Of a stretch of DNA of 19,264 nucleotides, positions 15,144 through 19,264 are shown piece after piece. Made by a program: the position numbers and the translations under genes. Under the pieces are notes generated by a model. That model saw only the letters and a program-made list of their open reading frames with translations. It did not search any database and was not told where the DNA came from. Within the stretch, counting starts at the first letter, position 1, and each line of letters begins with the position of its first letter. The DNA comes from Thermofilum sp. (GTDB lineage: Archaea; Thermoproteota; Thermoprotei; Thermofilales; Thermofilaceae): positions 1-19,264 of the forward strand of contig JAJHRM010000019.1 in the NCBI GenBank assembly GCA_020832965.1, in the 5' to 3' direction.

Positions 15144-16580
15144 TTAATCGCTGATTAGTGAGAGCACCTGTTTGGCTTGATCTTCTGCCTTGCCTGTGTC
15201 GGGATTTACCTCGGCAAAGCAAACCTCTGCCTCCTTGCCGTTGATTCTTGCCTTCACGGGCTCGTGTTTAGGCACGGATAGGGACACAACCACTGCTTTC
15301 AGTTTTTCATTTCTGCTAGAGTCTGCCAGGTAGCTAAGTAGCCTCTCAGCATCCCCGAGGTGGAGCTTCCGGCCTTCCAGCTTCCTGTACTTGCACTCTA
15401 CAGGCGCCGCAATCCTTTCATCTTGGTAGAAGATGTCTGGAGAGGGCACAGCGCCAGTGAGGCTTACTATCATTCTTGAGTGATCACTAGTATAATGATT
15501 GAAGAACAGCTCAGAGGTGCCGATGCGGAGCGCGAGACCGTCTTCGGTACTTCTCCCATACTCCCTTTCGAGAGCTTTAACCAGGGCAGCGTAAACGTAG
15601 AGCTCATATATTTTGGTGGATGGCAACAGGAACTGTTTGGATCTTCCTAGGAAGCCCTCTGACCCCTGTGCAGACCTCCCCAGTCTTCTAGCGGCGTGCA
15701 GAATGTGCCAGTACTTCTCAAAGTCAATTTCTCCGTCATATATAGCCTCCAACGAGAAGAGACTGTGGGAGATGAACTCATCTGAGAGCAGAGATGCCAA
15801 GTAGCTCCTCGTACGCGATACATAGCTCTTAACTGCTTCTAGCAACCCCTTACTCGTCTTCACGTCACTTGGCAGGGATCTCAGTACCTCCTCCGTGGCT
15901 GTAATTGTATTAGAGATGGTTGCGAGAGCACTGGCGGTGCTTTTCATGGCAACAGCTAAGGAGAGAGCGAGCGAGAGGTTGAGGTGTCTCCTCATTTGGA
16001 AGGCTGTATATACGGCTCCGCGGTTGCCGACATGCACATCTAGGAGCTCCCCACGCTCGTCTGCCATGAGCTGTGAAAGAAGCTTCGGCTCCCTTTCAAG
16101 AAGAAGCTGTGCCTCTAGCAAAACCCTTCTAATAGCGTCAATTGAGAAGAGGGTCGGGCTAACTAGAGGGATAGTATGCGTGAGTAACAGAAATTTGTCA
16201 AACCTGGAGAGGGTTTCATCAATTAAGCTCAGCATCCCGTTGTAGTTTTTAACCTTAGGCTCGATTACAATGTAGATGGGCTCTTTTTTAGCACCACCTG
16301 GGAGAGAGTATACGAAAACCCCACTCCAGAAACCCGAGTACAGCTTTCTTCTGACCACTCGGGGTGGCGGAGCATCGAGCCTCATGGCAAAACGGAAGAG
16401 CCTTTTAGTTTTCTCCCTAAAGATGCTCGAGAACTCTTCAACTTGGTTCCTCATGAAGGCTACGGCCTTTTTGAGCTCTTTCTCTCCAACTCCTTTGCAT
16501 TGCTTGCTGGTTGCCTCTTGAAGGTCGTAATGCCTGCCTTCTTCAAGCAAACACGCCCTTATAGAGGCTGTTTCAACCAT
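15144..16580 (-). CDS. McrC-like PD-(D/E)xK restriction nuclease
   Basis: A 478-aa protein with an ATG at 16580, overlapping the 3' end of the McrB-like gene by 22 nt. Seen: an N-terminal IYIVIEPKVKNY block (102-113) typical of McrC/5-methylcytosine restriction subunits, and a helical middle. The C-terminal nuclease core has LPSTKIYELYVYAALV (319-334), PD at 381-382 and ECK at 395-397. Known: McrC couples to the McrB AAA motor and cuts DNA carrying modified bases. The nuclease residues are intact. Its motor partner lacks the nucleotide-binding loop, so in this genome it may lack a working motor or may use another one. Confidence 0.85.
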   Translation of the reverse strand: MVETASIRACLLEEGRHYDLQEATSKQCKGVGEKELKKAVAFMRNQVEEFSSIFREKTKRLFRFAMRLDAPPPRVVRRKLYSGFWSGVFVYSLPGGAKKEPIYIVIEPKVKNYNGMLSLIDETLSRFDKFLLLTHTIPLVSPTLFSIDAIRRVLLEAQLLLEREPKLLSQLMADERGELLDVHVGNRGAVYTAFQMRRHLNLSLALSLAVAMKSTASALATISNTITATEEVLRSLPSDVKTSKGLLEAVKSYVSRTRSYLASLLSDEFISHSLFSLEAIYDGEIDFEKYWHILHAARRLGRSAQGSEGFLGRSKQFLLPSTKIYELYVYAALVKALEREYGRSTEDGLALRIGTSELFFNHYTSDHSRMIVSLTGAVPSPDIFYQDERIAAPVECKYRKLEGRKLHLGDAERLLSYLADSSRNEKLKAVVVSLSVPKHEPVKARINGKEAEVCFAEVNPDTGKAEDQAKQVLSLISD

Positions 16581-17551
16581 CGGAGAACCCTGTAGCTGAG
16601 GCTACTTTTACCAAGGTTATTCTCTACTAGATTGAGCAACTTATCGATTTTCTTGCTGATAGATTCCTCGCCGAGAAGTTTCTCGGCCCTGAGCCTAGGT
16701 GCAAGCACCCCGAGCTGGAGGAGCACAAGGGAGGAGAGCATGAAGTCAGCCAACTCAACCTCGCTCAGAGTTATACCCCGGCTGTAGAGCATGCTGCTGA
16801 CGATGCAGAGCTTTGCGCAGTCCACTAGGGGTGATAGCCCCAGCTCTAAGTTCATCTGCTCGGATTCGTCGTAGACTTTTGCTACTAGCCTGAACCCTCT
16901 CTCACACAGCTGGATGTTGAGGACGTTCGCAGGGGGACGAGATAACAATCCAGGAAGAGGAATAGGGTTATCACTCTCAACGAGGCTCGGGACATGGTTG
17001 TGTATGGTGAGCTCCCTTAAGGCCTGCTTCACAATGTCCTTCTTCTCATCAGTTAGGAGCTGGTAGATGGTCTCGTTTCCGTCCTCGGGAGGCTTCTCCT
17101 TGGCCTCTACTTTGTACTCCTCGTACGGTGAAGGCACGTAGACTTGTGCGAATCTCCTGAGGAAGGCGTAGCCCAATCTGTACAGCTGGGCTCTATCGTA
17201 CATGTTCATCGTTGCCAGGAACCTGTATGCATAGGGCAATGGCATCCCTCCGCGTTCCCTGAACTTTTTAACAAGCCTTTCGGCTTCCTCTCGCACTTCC
17301 TCCTCGCTCAACCTACCCTTGACGAAAAGTCCTACAGAGCCTTCCAGGAGCTTCTTTATCTCGCCGAGGAGAGCCCTTTCAAGAATCGGGGTTACCATTC
17401 TGTGCTCTATGTCCATGGCTGTGAAGGCCTCGCCCAGAACTACCTCGATGTTAACCCTGTTCACCTCGTCTAGGACAAGCCACCCAGGTCTGAACCCTAA
17501 AGCTACTGAGAGCCAGGCAAAGGCAACAGACCTCGTCAAAGGACCAAGCAC
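16559..17551 (-). CDS. McrB-like AAA+ protein lacking its Walker A half
   Basis: A 330-aa frame starting at the GTG at 17551. Seen: GPLTRSV at the very start, Walker B LVLDEVNRVN at 25-34, sensor-1 ATMNMYDR at 113-120, and an arginine-finger region LRRFAQVY at 131-138. These are the second half of an McrB-type AAA domain. The first half, including the GPPGTGKT-type Walker A loop that should lie some 60-100 residues before DEVNR, is absent. Upstream of the GTG the same frame stays open to about 17907, but it encodes only a Thr/Lys/Asn/Gln-rich low-complexity stretch with no start codon and no P-loop. A GCGCGCGCGC palindrome (17586-17603) lies 35 nt upstream of the GTG. It is best read as a 5'-truncated gene, probably non-functional as a GTPase. 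Confidence 0.8.
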   Translation of the reverse strand: MLGPLTRSVAFAWLSVALGFRPGWLVLDEVNRVNIEVVLGEAFTAMDIEHRMVTPILERALLGEIKKLLEGSVGLFVKGRLSEEEVREEAERLVKKFRERGGMPLPYAYRFLATMNMYDRAQLYRLGYAFLRRFAQVYVPSPYEEYKVEAKEKPPEDGNETIYQLLTDEKKDIVKQALRELTIHNHVPSLVESDNPIPLPGLLSRPPANVLNIQLCERGFRLVAKVYDESEQMNLELGLSPLVDCAKLCIVSSMLYSRGITLSEVELADFMLSSLVLLQLGVLAPRLRAEKLLGEESISKKIDKLLNLVENNLGKSSLSYRVLRWLKQPL

Positions 17552-17585
17552 AAGTCTCGGGGTGTCGTCAGAGACCGTGTAATAG

Positions 17586-17603
17586 GCTAGCGCGCGCGCT
17601 AGC
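17586..17603. repeat. 18-nt perfect palindrome with a 10-nt GC core
   Basis: GCTAGCGCGCGCGCTAGC is self-complementary over 18 nt and lies at the broken 5' end of the McrB-like gene. Confidence 0.85.
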
Positions 17604-17870
17604 TCTGTGATGCTGTTTGATGTTTTAGTCTTTTTGGTCTTCGTATTGGTCTTTGTTGGGACGGTGACTGGTGGTGCGGAGTTTTGGCTTCTTATGAACG
17701 CGATGTAGCCGTCTTGGGACTGGAGTTTTCGGCTATGGCTGGCGGGTCTATTGATTTGATGAAGTGTGTGCTTTTTTGCCTGCGTGATGTTGGCGTTGTC
17801 TCTTTTTTCTGTGGCTGGGCCGATTGTTGTGCTGTTTGTTTTCTGCCTCTTTTTGTTTTGCTTCGAAATA
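17604..17870. other. G+T-skewed stretch between McrB remnant and winged-helix gene
   Basis: The plus strand is strongly G+T-rich (runs such as GTTTTAGTCTTTTTGG). All minus-strand frames therefore read as Thr/Lys/Asn/Gln-rich low complexity, and two of them are long and open. I see no domain in it. It probably replaces the lost N-terminal part of McrB. Confidence 0.4.
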
Positions 17871-18170
17871 CATGTATGCGCCGGCGAAGTATGCCTCCGT
17901 GAGGGGGTCTAGGCTTTTCCACATGTCCTTGAAGACTTGTCTTCCCTGGGTGGTTACGAGGTATTTGTCCCCGGTTTTCTTGACGTAGCCCTGAGAGATA
18001 AAGTCTTCTAGGATGCTTTTTATTGCCGAGAGGTCCACAGTTACGCGCCTTGTCTCGCTTATCAATTCATAAGTGGACTCTATGACTCCTTTTATGGTTT
18101 CAGCGTCGAAGTCGTCTCTGTCTTCTGTGATGAGTGCAATTATTGCGCCGACGGTTTCGGGTTTAGGCAT
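17748..18170 (-). CDS. Winged-helix-like protein with basic low-complexity tail
   Basis: A 140-aa protein with an ATG at 18170. GAGGTG (18181-18186, minus strand) is a possible ribosome site 10 nt upstream, and an ACTATAAACC box is near 18208-18218. Residues 1-95 form a compact helical domain with a winged-helix-like rhythm: VGAIIALITEDRDDFD, then AIKSILEDFISQGYVKKTGDKYLVTTQGRQVFKDM. The GYVKK...YLVTTQGR part resembles the beta wing of archaeal HTH proteins. The last ~40 residues are Lys/Arg/Gln/His-rich without structure. Their codons fall in a stretch where the plus strand is strongly G+T-rich, so the true C-terminus may be shorter or lie in another frame. It could be a regulator of the McrBC locus; that is inference from position only. 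Confidence 0.65.
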   Translation of the reverse strand: MPKPETVGAIIALITEDRDDFDAETIKGVIESTYELISETRRVTVDLSAIKSILEDFISQGYVKKTGDKYLVTTQGRQVFKDMWKSLDPLTEAYFAGAYMYFEAKQKEAENKQHNNRPSHRKKRQRQHHAGKKAHTSSNQ

Positions 18171-18682
18171 TCTGTGTAGACACCTCGACGCGGGCTGTGT
18201 CTTGCAATTGGTTTATAGTGTTAGAAGTATTTATTTCTAGCGCGGGTTGTCTATAAATTTTTTGTATGGTAGGAGTCAGTCTTTTTAAAGGATCTGTTGC
18301 CTTTAACTAGGTGATAGTCACAAGGGATCTTCTCGTGATGTGGGGCCGGCTCTATCTTGTAATGCTAGGTCTTCCTTCTCTTAAGGATTAGTAGCTTTAT
18401 GGGAATATTCTTGCCAGAATATACACGTAACTAGTAAGGGTGCCTTCGCATTGCCCCAAGAGAATCTTAGGGAGAAGAACGAGGGGGTAGCCAGGGTGGG
18501 CCCGAGAATCGTCTAGTTGAGGATTGCGCTTAGCGCGCGCTAGGCATGTTTCTGTAACGGGTAGGGTGTAGTGCTTTGTCAGCTCTAATACGTGTCTTCG
18601 ATAAGCCGAGTCTCTAAAGTACAGGGCCCAGAGACATACAGAGCTACACAATATGCTGGTTACCGAAGTAACCATGGTCACC
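18171..18682. other. Intergenic region without a convincing gene
   Basis: About 510 nt. It holds the promoter of the winged-helix gene (18180-18220), a CTAGCGCGGG half-element near 18238, and the TAGCGCGCGCTA palindrome at 18531-18542. A 94-codon minus-strand frame (18397-18681) is open but looks unlike a known protein and runs straight through the palindrome. I found no tRNA. Confidence 0.4.
18531..18542. repeat. 12-nt palindrome TAGCGCGCGCTA
   Basis: Identical in its 12-nt core to the palindrome at 10858-10875. It lies in a gap, far from any convincing gene. Confidence 0.75.
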
Positions 18683-18690
18683 TTTAATAA
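18683..18690 (+). promoter_or_regulatory. TATA box for the AbrB/VapB-type gene
   Basis: TTTAATAA is centred 29 nt before the ATG at 18715, indicating leaderless transcription. Confidence 0.55.
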
Positions 18691-18714
18691 CTAGTCTTTC
18701 ACGTAAATTTTGTA

Positions 18715-18972
18715 ATGAAGCTCAAGCTCTATAAGGGCGGTGTCCTTAAGTTGCCAGTTGCGATTAGGCGGGAGCTTGGCCTCAGGGAGGGTGACGAGCT
18801 CCTCGTTACTATTGAGGGCGGGGCTATTAAGCTGGTTCCCTTGGGCTTGGTGGACCCGGTAGAGGTGTACTCTAGCGAGCTTGGAGGCGTGGATGAGGAT
18901 AGGGTGCTTGGGGAGGGGTTTAGGGAGGCTAGGAGGCTTGGCAAAAGTTTTGCTCGCCGAGGGATTGACTGA
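18715..18972 (+). CDS. AbrB/MazE/SpoVT-type antitoxin-like DNA-binding protein
   Basis: An 85-aa protein. Residues 1-45 form the swapped-hairpin AbrB fold: KLYKGGVLKLPVAIRRELGL, then REGDELLVTIEGGAIKLVPL. The C-terminal half (DPVEVYSSELGG...REARRLGKSFARRG) is the charged tail that VapB antitoxins use to bind a PIN-domain VapC toxin. A vapC gene normally follows within a few bases. Here the next ~190 nt have no PIN gene, so this is an orphan antitoxin, a regulator on its own, or the survivor of a lost toxin-antitoxin pair. The gene uses a leaderless ATG and shows no breaks. Confidence 0.85.
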   Translation: MKLKLYKGGVLKLPVAIRRELGLREGDELLVTIEGGAIKLVPLGLVDPVEVYSSELGGVDEDRVLGEGFREARRLGKSFARRGID

Positions 18973-19105
18973 AACACTGGGTAGGTTCACCTGATAAGAG
19001 AAGTTTTTTCTTGGCTAATGTTGTTGGGGGCCTCCTGTTGGATCTGTTTTGTAGTCTTTTGGTGTCTGTGCCGGGCTTGGGTTTGCTTTGTTGGCTGTGC
19101 ATGGC

Positions 19106-19113
19106 TTTAATAA
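19106..19113 (+). promoter_or_regulatory. TATA box for the MFS gene
   Basis: TTTAATAA, the same octamer as the box at 18683, lies about 55 nt before the TTG start. A leader of about 28 nt with a GGTGAGG ribosome site (19153-19159) is implied. Confidence 0.45.
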
Positions 19114-19163
19114 TGTTTATGTGTTTTTTGGTTGTTTTGGGGGCTTGGGCTGGGTGAGGGGTC

Positions 19164-19264
19164 TTGGTTAAGAGGACTGTTGTTGTGTTTGTTTTGTTGG
19201 GTCTTGTGTCTTTGACTGCTGACATGGTGTATGAGGGTGCTAGGAGTGTTGGTGGTGCCTATGT
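19164..19264 (+). CDS. MFS transporter, N-terminus only
   Basis: The frame begins after a TGA at 19155-19157. The first start is the TTG at 19164, 4 nt after GGTGAGG. The 33 visible codons give a basic tip, a hydrophobic first transmembrane helix (VVVFVLLGLVSLTAD) and MVYEGARSVGGAY, a signature seen in archaeal major facilitator superfamily permeases at the TM1-TM2 junction. The remainder lies beyond the window. Codons are unusually rich in G and T (GTT, TTG, GGT), unlike the GC-rich genes on the left. Substrate cannot be told. Confidence 0.7.
   Translation, partial: MVKRTVVVFVLLGLVSLTADMVYEGARSVGGAY

Noticed and set aside
17684..17902. Plus-strand frame of 72 codons, Cys- and Phe-rich
   Set aside because: It arises from G+T-skewed sequence, has no promoter or ribosome site, and overlaps the winged-helix gene.
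18397..18681. Minus-strand frame of 94 codons in the right intergenic region
   Set aside because: It has no recognised domain and no convincing start context, and it runs through the TAGCGCGCGCTA palindrome. It is probably chance.
1..19264. CRISPR array, tRNA or rRNA genes, or a transposase
   Set aside because: I looked for regularly spaced direct repeats, tRNA T-loop-like GGTTC strings with cloverleaf context, and DDE or serine/tyrosine recombinase motifs in the readings, and found none. The GC palindromes are irregularly spaced and too short for CRISPR repeats.

Overview
The window reads as an accessory, defence-rich segment from a hyperthermophilic archaeon, most likely a crenarchaeon (Thermoproteota). 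Several genes have an archaeal TATA-like box about 28-31 nt upstream of the start codon, which fits leaderless transcripts. Genes inside operons carry GGTGA-type ribosome sites instead. Protein features also fit: an AbrB/VapB-type antitoxin, EVE and HEPN proteins, and an archaeal McrBC. I cannot name the genus from sequence alone.

Layout. Positions 1-4253 (minus strand) hold a GC-rich, apparently intact two-gene module: a DUF1156-type adenine-specific DNA methylase with zinc knuckles, followed with an 11-nt overlap by a DUF499-type P-loop ATPase that runs off the left edge. Positions 4254-5534 hold an AT-rich single gene with a HEPN/DUF4145-like C-terminus. Positions 5576-7513 hold two EVE-domain paralogues in opposite orientation (the minus-strand one is 5'-truncated) around a frame-broken membrane/zinc-ribbon gene. 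Positions 7603-10641 hold an unknown helical protein, an SF2 helicase broken by one in-frame TAA, and a HEPN gene broken by a frameshift. Positions 10600-11207 are a patchwork of short remnants. Positions 11211-14579 hold an AT-rich, intact-looking two-gene operon: a protein with two C-terminal transmembrane helices, then a 682-aa prokaryotic Argonaute whose PIWI domain has lost catalytic acidic residues. Positions 14651-18170 (minus strand) hold a 5'-truncated nuclease-like remnant, an McrC-like nuclease, an McrB-like AAA protein that has lost its Walker A half, and a winged-helix-like protein. The right end has an orphan AbrB/VapB-type gene and the start of an MFS transporter.

Two themes stand out. 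First, the membrane protein plus inactive pAgo operon looks like a complete guide-sensing abortive-infection system, comparable in logic to the SiAgo/Aga and long-B pAgo/membrane-effector systems but with an effector I do not recognise. Second, alternating GCGCGC tracts, several in the palindrome TAGCGCGCGCTA, sit in nearly every intergenic gap from 4.4 to 18.5 kb. Several broken genes end exactly at such a tract (EVE copy at 5884, nuclease remnant at 15103; McrB about 35 nt from one). They look like junctions or scars of gene loss, or target sites of an unknown recombination or mobility process. The island therefore seems to mix working modules (DUF499/DUF1156, pAgo) with decaying ones (helicase, HEPN, EVE copy, McrB).
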